DNA of 64,000 nt from Margaritifera margaritifera (lineage: Eukaryota; Mollusca; Bivalvia; Unionida; Margaritiferidae). The stretch covers positions 2,257,001 through 2,321,000 of the forward strand of contig JAQPZY010001561.1 in NCBI GenBank assembly GCA_029931535.1, written 5' to 3'. A program made the translations under genes and the position numbers. Shown piece by piece: positions 37,414 through 48,027 of the stretch. The number at the start of each line of letters is the position of its first letter. Within the stretch, counting starts at the first letter, position 1. Below the pieces are notes generated by a model. The model was not told the DNA's origin, did not search any database, and worked only from the letters and a program-made list of their open reading frames with translations.

Positions 37414-37922
37414 ACATATTTAATTAACCTGAGCGTGGAGATGGAGACAGCGTCTGATGTCATTAATTAGTATGGCATTTAGTAACGCCCATCCGTGGAA
37501 TACCAGCTAAACTTAGAGCACGGCCAAGCCGTGGGATACCAAACTTCAGAAGACGAGAAAAATCGGCACATGTATGTATTATGGAAAAATAAGAAGCACA
37601 TGTTGTATCATTTAAAGTAAATAATGCAACACTGTCATGCTACCTGGTATGTAAAAGCTGTTAGTGAAATTCTTACGCTGGTTGTCTTTCTTCTCTCAGT
37701 AAGAGGTGAATAAAACACAGGAGAGCATAAATGAGATGTTGCGGTTAAACAAATGCACCGCGGGCAGTTGTAGATCCTTCTTTGTTTCAGATCTCTCGTC
37801 AGATTTTATAGCGAACAATTCAACTTCATTTTGCAGTATAATAGCATTTTTGTTTACAATTGAATGTTTTTCCTGTATCATAAATAGCATGCAATTCATG
37901 AACATGTATATATGTCTATCAG
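37411..37922. other. no gene recognised
   Basis: Nothing identifiable. Confidence 0.5.
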
Positions 37923-38265
37923 CAGGGCTCAGGAAAACCACTCGTCCTCTCGTCCTGACAGGGTAACAATTGACTGCGCCGAGTAAAACTTTACTAAGTA
38001 CTCGTCCCTGGGTCGAGTAGATGCAGATTCGCACCTTGAGAATACATCTGAGTGCACTTTCTACCCTTAACAGGCGCCGAACATCGCTTAACATTTGGCG
38101 TGCGTCAAATAACCTATGCCTAATTTGACTACTCGGTGTCAGTCTAGAACATGTTGCAAGAGAAACGCTTCGTTTGTTTGTTACACAGGTACCAGATGTA
38201 AGCTTGATACTAAAGTGGGTAAATATTATGAAGATATTATGCTGCAATTTCAAACTTAGCCCTTG
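37923..38265. mobile_element. possible hAT-like non-autonomous element
   Basis: Left end CAGGGCTCAGGAAAACCACT and right end TTTCAAACTTAGCCCTTG look like degraded inverted ends of a CAGGGCTCxAAATT-type element common in molluscs (from memory). The interior has ACTCGTCC boxes. No target duplication is obvious. The 196-codon minus-strand frame across it has no recognisable domain. Confidence 0.35.
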
Positions 38266-38929
38266 ACTTCTTAATGGTGTTTGCATTTACAATGACACTT
38301 TTCAGTAATTTAGGCGTCATTTTGATGCTTCCCTTTGTCCGAGCTATAATACACGTTTATGAGTCAGAACTCTGAGACATTAAGAGGCAGAGAATGTCAA
38401 AATATTTTTAATCTGGTCAAGCAATGTTACATTTGCCCCAGGTCACCGGTATTTCATGCCAAAGGGAAGATGCCAGTAGATATTTCTGTAAGCATGTAAT
38501 TACTTTTCACAAGTTAACTTTTGACAACTTACATTCAAAACGAGTAAAAGGCTCTTAGCCTATTCTCACCAACCTGCACTCGATACATGTTGTTGTAATC
38601 TATTTAGAAAGCAGAGAATGTCGAGACAACAGCTGATTGGTCGAAATCTAGTTGGGATAATGACCTTGAAATGTCCAAATTCTTTTGGACAATCAGCAAT
38701 CTTCCTTTTAATGGTGCCCATGTGTAGCTCTCTAGAATGGATGCTTGACCGAAATGGATCATTTAGTACAAAAGTTGGTGGAAATTGTTCAAAAAATATA
38801 ATAGGAATTTAAATTCGAGAAAAAGTGCATCTATTAGATATTTCAAAACTATTCTCCAATATTTTGGAAAAGACAAATTCTGTGACGATGTTATTTTACG
38901 TTACAAATGTTCACAATTACTGCCGAAAT
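38266..38929. other. no gene recognised
   Basis: Nothing identifiable. Confidence 0.5.
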
Positions 38930-39172
38930 GACCATTACAGTATTACCAGGAATCCTACAGTAACATGTTTACGATAATAGCAATGGGGTTGTGACTACCC
39001 CAGTACTATCAGGAATCCCACAGTTACTATGATCTCAATGGGGTAGTGACTATCACAGTACTACCAGGAATCATACAGTAACAGGTTTATGATGCTATCA
39101 ATAGGGTAATGATTACCCAGTACTACCAAGAATCATACAATGACATATTTACGATGCTATCAATGGAGTAAT
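38930..39172. repeat. degenerate tandem repeat of about 62 bp, 4 copies
   Basis: CAGTACTACCAGGAATC variants at 38938, 39001, 39056 and 39118, each followed by a TTTACGATGCTATCAATGGG-like segment. Confidence 0.85.
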
Positions 39173-39453
39173 ACAAAAATAGTCTTTCATATAATTGTAT
39201 TTTACTCAGTTCTATTCATTATACAAATTTTCGCAGACAGGCAAACTCCTGAAAATCTTTTATTTTAATTTCAATTTTTTATTTAGCTTTTGCAGAACCA
39301 ACATATACCATATATTTGATAAACAACTCCGAAGTGACCATTAAGGTGAAAGGTAGTTATATAAAAAATAACAATTATCAATCTTCTTAGTGATTTCCTT
39401 TCATACAAATATATTTAGAAATTACATTTTCTTGTGGTATTTTGGGGGAACTA

Positions 39454-39497
<44 letters not shown>

Positions 39498-39528
39498 GAA
39501 GAAGAAGAAGAATAAGATAAGATAAGAC
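39454..39528. repeat. (AAT)n(AAG)n microsatellite
   Basis: About 14 AAT triplets followed by about five AAG triplets and AAGAT steps. Confidence 0.95.
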
Positions 39529-39657
39529 GAGTTTCATATAATTTTCTTAGTCGAACAACACAGGTACACTACTTTTAAACTATTACAGCATGCCATGCTA
39601 CACTAACAAGGCCCAACATACACGGTGCGACAAAGTACTTCAACTTTCTTTCCTTGC

Positions 39658-39845
39658 ATTGCCAAATGTAGGTGTACAGTAACCACAATTAAATGACCAC
39701 TTAATGGCAAAATGTAGGTGTACAGTAACCACAATTAACTGACCACTTAATGGCAAAATGTAGGTGTACAGTAACCACAATTAACTGACCACTTAATGGC
39801 AAAATGTAGGTGTACAGTAACCACAGCTAACTGACCACTTATTGG
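39658..39845. repeat. 46-bp tandem repeat, 4 copies
   Basis: TGTAGGTGTACAGTAACCAC recurs every 46 bases (GGTG at 39671 and 39717), with TTAACTGACCACTTAATGGC between. Confidence 0.95.
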
Positions 39846-40163
39846 ACCGTAGTGTACAAAAGCCCATGATAACAAAACTGCAAAGTCGTATATGGTTGAT
39901 TCCATCTCCAAACATACTGAATAAAAATAAAAAAATAACATGCTTTGGATGAATATTCATGAAAGGGAGATTTTATCTTAAAAGGATTGTCATGTTCAGC
40001 CATTAAAAGTAACGTCACTCATGCCATTGACGGTAAGTTCAGAATGTGTCTATAGGCTGGCAAATTCCTCAGGTCGTTAGCTGTTTACTCATGCATGTTT
40101 TGTTGAGCCTGTCTCTTTTTCAAACGTGTGATTTTCAAGTGATGATGGATTTAGTAAAAAGAC
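39846..40163. other. no gene recognised
   Basis: Nothing identifiable. Confidence 0.5.
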
Positions 40164-40164
40164 A

Positions 40165-40204
<40 letters not shown>

Positions 40205-40206
40205 AC
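40164..40206. repeat. (TC)n(AC)n microsatellite
   Basis: Eight TC dinucleotides followed by about 13 AC. Confidence 0.95.
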
Positions 40207-41603
40207 ATTGGCGCGCGTCTGGGACTAACATACACATCTCTGCTCCAAGAAAACATTCATTATCATATCTGAATATTACGAAACTAAAATACGTACAAAT
40301 ACAATACGCCCAGACGTGTTGGCCAAGCTATACGTCTTTACGTGCATCGCTACCCAATTTAACTCGGGTACAAAAAAAAGAAAAAAAAAGAAAACATTCA
40401 GAGAGAGGGAGGTTAGTCATTATGTTAATATAGGGATATAAATAAAAGCTATCAGGGTCCCAGAAATGTAAATTTATTATCAGGGTCCCAGAAATTTACA
40501 TTTATTATATAATACAGACAGTTCGTAAGTAATAGATTTAATTGATCGGCAACAGGCGGTATATATGCACCGTGTATTTAATTAGTATGAACCGTACACG
40601 CATCTTTTTCAGCCCCTATAATGAAACAATTTTGGAACCTTTCCGTTAGTGTCGGAGCTGTAGGCATTTTATGTAAATAATGGTAACAGTGGTAAATAAT
40701 GGTAACAGTGAAGACTGTTCAATTCTTGTGAAAATGTAAGAATTTACCTGAGGCATAATTTCTGTTCCTAGATTATTTATTTTTTAAGTTTGGATGCGTA
40801 TCTTGTATCAAAATCCTATGATAACATTTATACGACAAGCTCACGCATCAGAAACTAACACGTACAAACGTTTTAAGAAATAAAGGTACTATTGCAAGTT
40901 TAGAGTACTAACAGTGGAAACTGTGTTAAGCATCAACCTCTGGGAAGTAGGAAAAAAAAGTAGGACTTTAGATGCGTATACAGGTTCATTCTTCCTAAGG
41001 TCTTTCATAAAAACTTTACAAATGTGATTGTTTAGCGCATGGGCTTGCTTAAAAAAGGTGAGCTTTAATATAGGTTTCATGTTATGTTTGGACATGTTAA
41101 AGGTTTCGTCTAACGCGCGAATTATAGTTTTTTAAGCGTTAACATTTCGTGCGCCGTTCTTCATCACGTTATTATAACATGAAGGTCGTTTATAAGTATT
41201 CCGCATACGTTTAATTCAGGATAACTTTAGTCTATATAATCACTGTCATAATTCATATCAACCTATACATTAAAAATAATATTCTTTTTTGACGAGCAAC
41301 AATCATCCTTTTCTACATATAATAGGACCTCTTTCCCAAATCACGACTTCAACCCACTACGAAAAATTTAACATTTTTTCCAAACCACGAAAACTGATAT
41401 CCATAAAGGTGTATGAATTTACAGTATCATGCAATATCACGTGACGAACGAATTTATCTTACCATATTTTTTGCACACAAAAATTACCCTTCATTTTTGA
41501 GTGAGCAAACGCTCACATCGTCCACCAGGTAAACTGTGACCACTCTAACATTGCAAGTTGTGCAATCTTTGTGGAAGCTTCACACTTTTAAAATTCAGCA
41601 TAT
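40207..41603. other. no firm gene; small duplications
   Basis: TCAGGGTCCCAGAAAT is tandemly duplicated at 40452-40510, and AATAATGGTAACAGTG at 40676-40706. A possible short terminal exon of the LamG gene on the minus strand (41484-41533) is described in the findings but not annotated. Confidence 0.4.
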
Positions 41604-41855
41604 TCAAGTGTAATATTCGAGTATCAATCCTAGTGTAATATTCCAGTATCAATTCTAGTGTAATATTTCAGTATCAATCCTAGTGTAATATTCCAGTATC
41701 AATTCTAGTGTAATATTCCAGTATCAATCCTAGTGTAATATTCCAGTATCAATTCTAGTGTAATATTTCAGTATCAATTCTAGTGTAATATTCGAGTATC
41801 AATTCTAGTGTAATATTCGAGTATCAATCCTAGTGTAATATTCCAGTATCAGTTC
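41604..41855. repeat. 25-bp minisatellite, about 10 copies
   Basis: Unit TGTAATATTCCAGTATCAAT + TCTAG, with C/T and G/C variants. Confidence 0.95.
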
Positions 41856-41880
41856 TGAAGAGGAATAATGGAATTTATTA

Positions 41881-42049
41881 CGGGGATTGTGAACAAACTG
41901 AAATATTCTTATGGGGATTGTGAACAAACTGAAATATTCTTAAGGGGATTGTGAACAAACTGAAACATTCTTAAGGGGATTGTGAACAAACTGAAATATT
42001 CTTAAGGGGATTGTGAACAAACTGAAATATTCTTAAGGGGATTGTTAAC
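41881..42049. repeat. 31-bp minisatellite, left part
   Basis: GGGGATTGTGAACAAACTGA + AATATTCTTAA, about 5.5 copies (GGGGATT at 41882, 41913 and so on). It resumes at 42711 after an insertion. Confidence 0.95.
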
Positions 42050-42710
42050 AAAAAGATAGATAAGATTTATTTAAAGTCGGCATGATTTAAAACAACAGTT
42101 CAATATAAGCTCTAATGAGCTTTTTACCGACGTGACATAATATAATAACAATGACATTAAAATAAAGATTTGCAAGACATACAAACATAGTACATATATA
42201 CAATTGGACAAAAAACACATACTGCATAACTTAAAATATAGACAAGCGGACCATTTTAAAATCGTAGTAATTAAAAGTGAATTCAGTATTTAGGTCATCT
42301 AAAAAAAAAAAATAAATAAATTTACTACAAAATTACAGGTTAACAATCGAAATTTATATTAATACAAGAGACAAAAGCACCAATTTTGGACTAAAAGCAG
42401 GCTGAGATGCAGATTATGCATTACTTAAAAGAAAGGAGCTCAAAATTGGCACCTGATAGTACATAACACAAGGAGACATAAAACAAAATGGTAACACAAA
42501 TGTTAGTTGTTGTCATCGTGGCAGGAGGGGGTGGGGGCTTTATTTGCAGATATTACATTTACAGTCTTTACCATTCCAGGATAATATTAATGATCTAAAG
42601 GAATTAAAATTTGACTGTTCTCTAAAGTGATTAGGTAGTTCATTCCATGAAACAGCAGCTGCATATTTAAAAGGTTTTGTGCCATATGTTGAGATTTTAA
42701 TTCGGTTTTA
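42050..42710 (-). mobile_element. 5'-truncated LINE (CR1/L2-like), C-terminal end and 3' UTR
   Basis: On the minus strand the first 150 bases from 42695 read YGTKPFKYAAAVSWNELPNH, then FREQSNFNSFRSLILSW and KCNICK with a stop near 42540. This is the familiar C-terminal signature of CR1/L2-type LINE ORF2 (YGxRSFxxAAxxLWNxLP). The rest is a non-coding 3' region ending in ATCTTATCTATC at the left edge. The element splits a unit of the 31-bp minisatellite (AACAAA on the left, AAACTGAAAT on the right), so it inserted after the array formed. Only the tail is present and it is inactive. Confidence 0.8.
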
Positions 42711-42758
42711 AAACTGAAATATTCCTACGGGGATTGTGAACAAACTGAAATATTCTTG
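42711..42758. repeat. 31-bp minisatellite, right part
   Basis: AAACTGAAATATTCCTACGG and GGATTGTGAACAAACTGAAA continue the array of 41881-42049 beyond the LINE insertion. Confidence 0.9.
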
Positions 42759-43332
42759 ACAATTTAGCACAAAAGGTAAGTAACATGGACAGATCAAAGC
42801 AGAGAAACGTCCCTCCACCAGCGCACAACAAAGGCTTCTGAAAAGTGCACACTCTAAAACAACAACATGGTTAAAGTAATGAAATTTTTTAAAAAATACA
42901 TAATTTTGTATGTTGCCATGAGCATTTCTTCCATTATAAAAAAGCCGAATATATACTAAACTATACACGAGAACTGAAATAAATTCCACATAAAGCTCTT
43001 CGAAAGACCACTTTTCTTGTTGATTTGTTTAAATGCATATGTGCATTAAGCAAAGTTTAGCATATACGCACTTTTCGAGTCTACTATATTTTTTTGCGGT
43101 TTGATCTGATGCCAAAACGAAAAGAAAATTGCAGCATTTCATTTTGCCAATCTATCTCTCACACTTTGGATAGGTTTCTAAAAATGTGTATGCAGGCATT
43201 TTAATTTCACAGATATTATCCTCCCCCAAAATTCGTGAAAATTATTAGCACGCGAAGAAACTAGGTGTTAGTTTTGAATTTCATTACTTCTGAAATATCG
43301 TCATAAAATTGGCAAGGCACGCGTTTTCTTAC

Positions 43333-43365
43333 CTCCATCATCTCTGTGCGGATTATTTTCCTCAT
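43333..43365 (-). CDS. candidate 33-base microexon of the LamG gene
   Basis: Lies between acceptor AATTATTACAG and a strong donor GAG|GTAAGA on the minus strand. Two bases close the codon left open by exon 44960-45135, ten codons follow, and one base opens the next. It reads DEENNPHRDDG across the join, an acidic hydrophilic continuation of the preceding linker ENKGE. The evidence is the exact phase match, the absence of a stop, and the donor quality. A 33-base match of this kind can occur by chance in a long intron, so the call is tentative. Confidence 0.4.
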
Positions 43366-43861
43366 CTGTAATAATTCAGAATTGGATAATGCTATGCTTC
43401 TTGAAGAATCTTGCTAAAACGTTGATGGACAAACAGCATGATTCTATACGTATGCATTTTTCGCCGTTTCGCCTAAGCGTTTCTATAAACATATATATGG
43501 TTGGACAAATGTTGTCTTTATGAAATTCTTTAAGAGAGCAACATAAACACTGGGTGAAACAAGAACCAGGATAATAAGCGCTGAAACTTTTGAACGACAT
43601 ACCTTATTTCAATTGGGCACAAGCAATGAAAAATAATCTTCCAAATTCTTAAAACAAAATGGTAGCCGCTAACCTTGACCTCAAGACATATTAGACTACT
43701 CATTAAGAGGGCGGAAATTGGGAGTATACAATTTGCGCAGAACAAGTGCAACTTGAAAATACTGTCTAAGTTCAGAGGATCTTTCAATTTAAAGTGACTA
43801 TTTCCTTTCATACACAGGCTGAAAAACTGAATCTAGGTAACTGGAGAGAATTACTCAAGTT

Positions 43862-43863
<2 letters not shown>
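43366..43863. other. intron sequence, nothing recognised
   Basis: Between the candidate microexon and the SINE-like repeat. Minus-strand frames at 43376-43600 and 43530-43811 have no domain. Confidence 0.5.
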
Positions 43864-43947
<84 letters not shown>

Positions 43948-44240
43948 GTTCACAAATATGCACCAACCAGAGTCGACAGTGCTAGGATATTATAATACAG
44001 GCTACAGAATGCTTAATTCGTTTTCAACTGATATTCGAACCAGGGTCCGCCAATTACGGCACCCACAGCCTTGTGTGCAAACACCAACTAAGCTCATATC
44101 CCCAAAAATGGATGGGACATAGTCGTGGATATAGGCATTCGTGCGTAGCAGACACACTCCCATGGTGAACCAGTAATGAACTATCATCTAAGTACACAGT
44201 CATTCCATATTTCTCTGAGAGATCAAGGCATATATATGTT
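43864..44240 (-). mobile_element. SINE-like repeat with (TA)n tail, copy 1
   Basis: On the minus strand a tRNA-like part runs GAGCTTAGTTGGTGTTTGCA, then GTGGGTGCCGTAATTGGCGG and box B-like CTGGTTCGAATATC (44032-44045). The body continues to about 43945 and ends in about 40 TA dinucleotides (43864-43944). Sequence on the 5' side (TAGTTCATTACTGGTTCACC to the GATCTCTCAGAG region) is also shared with the copy at 45427-45790, so the unit is longer than the tRNA-like part. Confidence 0.6.
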
Positions 44241-44334
44241 AATATAGAAAGTTTACAAATATACACCAGACATAGTGGAGAGTGCCATCCATGATTCCTA
44301 CAGGAAGATGCGTGATAATATGAAGAGGAATTAT

Positions 44335-44442
44335 ATATAAAGAAAGAGTATTATCATTCGGGTTGGAGAATTTTGAATTCGTCCTCTATTGAGATTAAAA
44401 GCTGGGTCCGCGGGTTACGGCACTCATCATATATTAAATGCT
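44335..44442 (-). repeat. SINE-like repeat, partial third copy
   Basis: Minus-strand GATGAGTGCCGTAACCCGCG and GACCCAGCTTTTAATCTC match the box B side of copy 1. The TA tail and head are missing. Confidence 0.5.
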
Positions 44443-44502
44443 ATGTGACGCCACTATGATTGCTGTCGACTATGTGACGTCACTATGATTGCTGTCGACT
44501 TA
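44443..44502. repeat. 29-bp tandem duplication with CRE-like motif
   Basis: CTATGTGACGTCACTATGAT + TGCTGTCGA occurs twice. The second copy has a perfect TGACGTCA (44475-44482) and the first has TGACGCCA. No other promoter features are near. Confidence 0.85.
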
Positions 44503-44834
44503 AGGGAAAAAGAATATGCCCAAAGGTCGCAATTTATCAGAAAATGAATTGTACAATATATGTAACATTTACAAATACCTTCACAAGTTGATAATCAGAA
44601 TAGTTAATTGACAGTTTCCTTGAATTTGTGAATAGTGTAATGTACTTAAAGTGCGCGAACTTTTATGTTAGTTGAATTAGTTTTCCATTCTCACTCGAAT
44701 GAGGAAAAAGAAATCTTGATTACTTTGTACAGGAATTATTTTCCGACAAATTACGTCAATTTAAAACGTATACTATTATGTAAGTACTCGTGTGCGTCAA
44801 CTCAGTTCCGTAATAATGACAAGGTATCTATCTG

Positions 44835-44838
44835 ATAT

Positions 44839-44927
<89 letters not shown>
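44835..44927. repeat. (TA)n microsatellite
   Basis: About 45 TA dinucleotides, about 30 bases from the donor side of exon 44960-45135. Confidence 0.95.
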
Positions 44928-44929
<2 letters not shown>

Positions 44930-44959
44930 ATTTATAAGAAATTCATGTACATTAATTAC

Positions 44960-45135
44960 CTTCTCCTTTATTCTCTGGTCTTACTGGCTCAACAACTACA
45001 ACAGGGCGGGGCGGTGGGCGTGTAGTTAGCTGAGGGTTGGTCCTATCAACTGATGACGTAATGGCTCTATTGGACAACAGAACGTCTCTCCGTACGTTCC
45101 ATACTTCGAAATTTTCCACAGTGGTTTCGGCATAC
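44960..45135 (-). CDS. LamG gene exon: end of second LamG domain and Pro-rich linker
   Basis: Minus-strand exon of 176 bases between acceptor CTTTTTCCAAAAAG and donor GAAG|GTAATT. One base closes the split Arg codon left by exon 48028-48154 (CG|G), 58 codons follow, and one base opens the next. It reads YAETTVENFEVWNVRRDVLL, matching the closing strand of LamG 1 (VDEVQYWYSTIERL in exon 51760-52377). Then come SNRAITSSVDRTNPQLTT and the linker RPPPRPVVVVEPVRPENKGE, probably an extended spacer. A dispersed repeat (45260-45325) lies in the intron just upstream, and a long open frame runs through both without meaning. Confidence 0.8.
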
Positions 45136-45259
45136 CTTTTTGGAAAAAGTTTTAAAATACATGTTTGTATTGTTCTTCTTCCAAGACTTCTATCTGAGCA
45201 CAGCGGAAAATTAGCAGCTCGAAAAAATACTTCGAACAGGAGCAATATAAACATTCTCA

Positions 45260-45325
45260 CCTTCTTACCATGTAGACACTGTTGTATTGAAGTGCCGTAA
45301 AACGCTACTACATACATACCCTCAC
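45260..45325 (-). repeat. fragment of dispersed 'GTTTAACGGCAC' repeat
   Basis: Minus strand: GTATGTATGTAGTAGCGTTT, then TACGGCACTTCAATACAACA. Same family as 2300-2365. Confidence 0.55.
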
Positions 45326-45424
45326 AAATCGTCCCCTCGAAAAAAGGCACGTATTATTACTTATTCTTCTCACTATTATTATGAGCATTATGTTTTGGAG
45401 AAAACTCCTAGTGATTGACACGTG

Positions 45425-45426
<2 letters not shown>

Positions 45427-45488
<62 letters not shown>

Positions 45489-45790
45489 ATTGCTGGTCAT
45501 AATATTTTTGAAATTGAATAGAATATTATTATTATACAGGTAAGAGAATTATAATTTATCCCCTACTGACGAGTGTACGAGTAACGGCACCCATCACTTT
45601 GCCTGCAACCACCAACTACCGTACCCACTCTACTAAGCGCACATCTCCTGATAAGGATGGAACTTAGTAGTGAATATAGCCATTCATGCGTAGCAGACAC
45701 TCGCCTCGCGACCCAATAATTAACACTACTCTAAATACAAAGTCACTCCAGATTCCTCTGACAGAAATCAAGGCATACATAATCTGTGCG
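45427..45790 (-). mobile_element. SINE-like repeat with (TA)n tail, copy 2
   Basis: Parallels 43864-44240: (TA)n at 45427-45484, body, then minus-strand GTTGGTGGTTGCAGGCAAAG and GTGATGGGTGCCGTTACTCG. The shared 5' side includes GCGTAGCAGACACT and ATCAAGGCATAC on the plus strand. It lies in the intron between exons 44960-45135 and 48028-48154. Confidence 0.6.
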
Positions 45791-46045
45791 TGTGTTAAAA
45801 CAAAACTACCTAGATGACTCCTTCGGTTGGACAAAGTCTCTTTCCCAACTACCCAAACACTACAAGTTAAAGTGAGATTACTTAATGATTCAAATCTACG
45901 TGGCGATTGGCTTGTTAGAGATTCAATGGAATATGTTATACTTGACTGACAGATGCTGTCCACGGCCAAGGGGCTAATTTTGTTTTATTCAAGGAAAGTG
46001 TACTGAAGATGAAAAAGGAATTGTCGTTGTATTTTAGTACTTGTA

Positions 46046-47475
46046 CAGTAAATATCCTTTATTCTAATGAGATGGTAAGTCCCCTTTATTCTAATGAGAT
46101 GGTAAATACCCTTTATTCTAATGAGATGGTGAATAACCTATATTCTAATGAGATGGTAAGTCCCCATTATTCTAATGAGATGGTAAATCCCCTTTATTTT
46201 AATGAGATGGTAAGTCCCCTTTATTCTAATGAGATGATAAATCCCCTTTATTCTAATGAGATGGTAAGTCCCCTTTATTCTAATGAGATGGTAAGTTCCC
46301 TTTATTCTAATGAGAAGGTAAATCCCTTTACTCTAATGAGATGGTAAATCCCCTTTACTCTAAAGAGATGGTAAATCCCCTTTATTCTAATGAGCTGGTA
46401 AATATCCTTTACTCTAAAGAGATGGTAAATGTCATTTATTCTAATGAGATGGTACATACCCTTTATTCTAATGAGATGGTAAATCCCCTTTATTCTAATG
46501 AGATGGTAAGTCCCCTTTATTCTAATGAGATGGTAAGTTCCCTTTATTCTAATGAGATGGTAAATCCCCTTTATTCTAATCAGATGGTAAATCCCCTTTA
46601 TTCTAATGAGATGGTAAATATCCTTAACTCTAAAGAGACGGTAAATACCCTTTACTCTAAAGAGATGGTAAATACCCTTTATTTTATGATATGGTAAATC
46701 CCCTTTATTCTAATGAGATGGTAAGTCGCCTTTATTCTAATAAGATGGTAAATACCCTTTATTCTAATAAGATGGTAAATCCCCTTTATTCTAATGAGAT
46801 GGTAAATCCCCTTTATTCTAATGAGATGGTAAATACCCGTTATTTTAATAAGATGGTAAGTCGCCTTTATTCTAATAAGATGGTAAATACCCTTTATTCT
46901 AATGAGATGTTAAGTCGGCTTTATTCTAATAAGATGGTAAATAACCTTTATTCTAATGAGATGGTAAATCCCCTTTATTCTAATGAGATGGTAAATACCC
47001 TTTATTCTAATAAGATAGTAAGTCGCCTTTATTCTAATAAGATGGTAAATACCCTTTATTCTAATGAGATGGTAAGTCGCCTTTATTCTAATAAGATGGT
47101 AAATACCCTTTATTCTAATGAGATGGTAAATTCCCTTTATTCTAATGAGATGGTAAATCCCCTTTATTCTAATGAGATGGTAAATCCCCTTTATTCTAAT
47201 GAGATGGTAAGTCGCCTTTATTCTAATGAGATGGTAAATCCCCTTTATTCTAATAAGATGGTAAATACCCTTTATTCTAATGAGATGGTAAATCCCCTTT
47301 ATTCTAATGAGATGGTAAATCCCCTTTATTCTAATGAGATGGTAAATACCCTTTACTCTAATGAAATGGTAAGTCGCCTTTATTCTAATGAGATGGTAAA
47401 TCCCCTTTATTCTAATGAGATGGTAAATACCCGTTATTCTAATTAGATGGTAAATGCCATTTATTCTAATCAGAT
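46046..47475. repeat. 27-bp minisatellite array, about 53 copies, intronic
   Basis: Unit ATGGTAAATCCCCTTTATTC + TAATGAG. A period of 27 keeps all frames open, giving plus-strand frames of 112, 118 and 251 codons and a minus-strand frame of 195 codons, all repeating nine residues. Copies short by one base near 46326 and 46686 break the frames, as expected for non-coding DNA. It sits in an intron of the minus-strand LamG gene. Confidence 0.97.
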
Positions 47476-48027
47476 ACATTATTTGATGGAAATACAAAGT
47501 CAGTTTCCTGGCACAGAAATGTGGCCAAAAGATATATATGTCAACTTAATCTGCGTGATATGTGACAGAAGGTGTCAAATAAAATGTCGTTTACTATTTA
47601 CTGAGATTGAATACAGCAAGAAATACTGGAGTTTTTTTCCCGACACAGTCCAATTTGGTATGAGCACATACGTTTGCCAACAAAGTAAAATTGTTGGCGT
47701 TAGCGTTGGTCTTGCCACGTACGTTTTGTTTTTATTTTGTTTGTTTATTGTTTTGGGACCAATATCAATAGTGCAAACAATAGCATTTGAATAAATTCAA
47801 CATGTATATTAATTTGTATGGGACCTCAACATTCTGTGCTAGTGCAGAATCATACAAACAAATGCCAATACTGGGCGTGCGGCTGTTTTCGATTTCCCCA
47901 CTTCCTCGTGTCGTATTGGTCATCCCATCGGTGTCTGATGGAAGTTTGAGTAACTTAACGTCGATCTCATCAGCACTCAAGGTTCTATATCTATTTTGTA
48001 ATTAAAGACCATTAAGAGATCACATAC
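47476..48027. other. intron sequence
   Basis: A minus-strand frame at 47765-47980 was considered as an alternative exon and rejected. Nothing else seen. Confidence 0.45.

Noticed and set aside
37696..38286. 196-codon minus-strand frame
   Set aside because: No domain and no exon boundaries; it crosses a hAT-like element, and its composition looks like translated AT-rich non-coding DNA.
38574..38603. Possible 30-base phase-1 microexon on the minus strand (reads YNNMYRVQV)
   Set aside because: It has a usable acceptor and a GTGAGA donor, but at this length such matches are expected by chance in 10 kb of intron and no domain or composition argument supports it.
45136..45350. Upstream part of the 132-codon minus-strand frame as extra coding sequence
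   Set aside because: It runs into a dispersed repeat (GTTTTACGGCAC), and the splice acceptor at 45136 gives the exact phase and domain join needed.
46009..47497. Open frames of 112, 118, 251 and 195 codons with nine-residue repeats
   Set aside because: Same artefact of a 27-bp period. Single-base losses in units break the frame and no start, signal peptide or splice context supports a repeat protein.
47765..47980. Minus-strand frame SADEIDVKLLKLPSDTDG considered as the next LamG-gene exon
   Set aside because: It could follow exon 48028-48154 in frame, but its acceptor is weak and the sequence does not continue a LamG domain. Exon 44960-45135 fits phase and supplies the missing closing strand.
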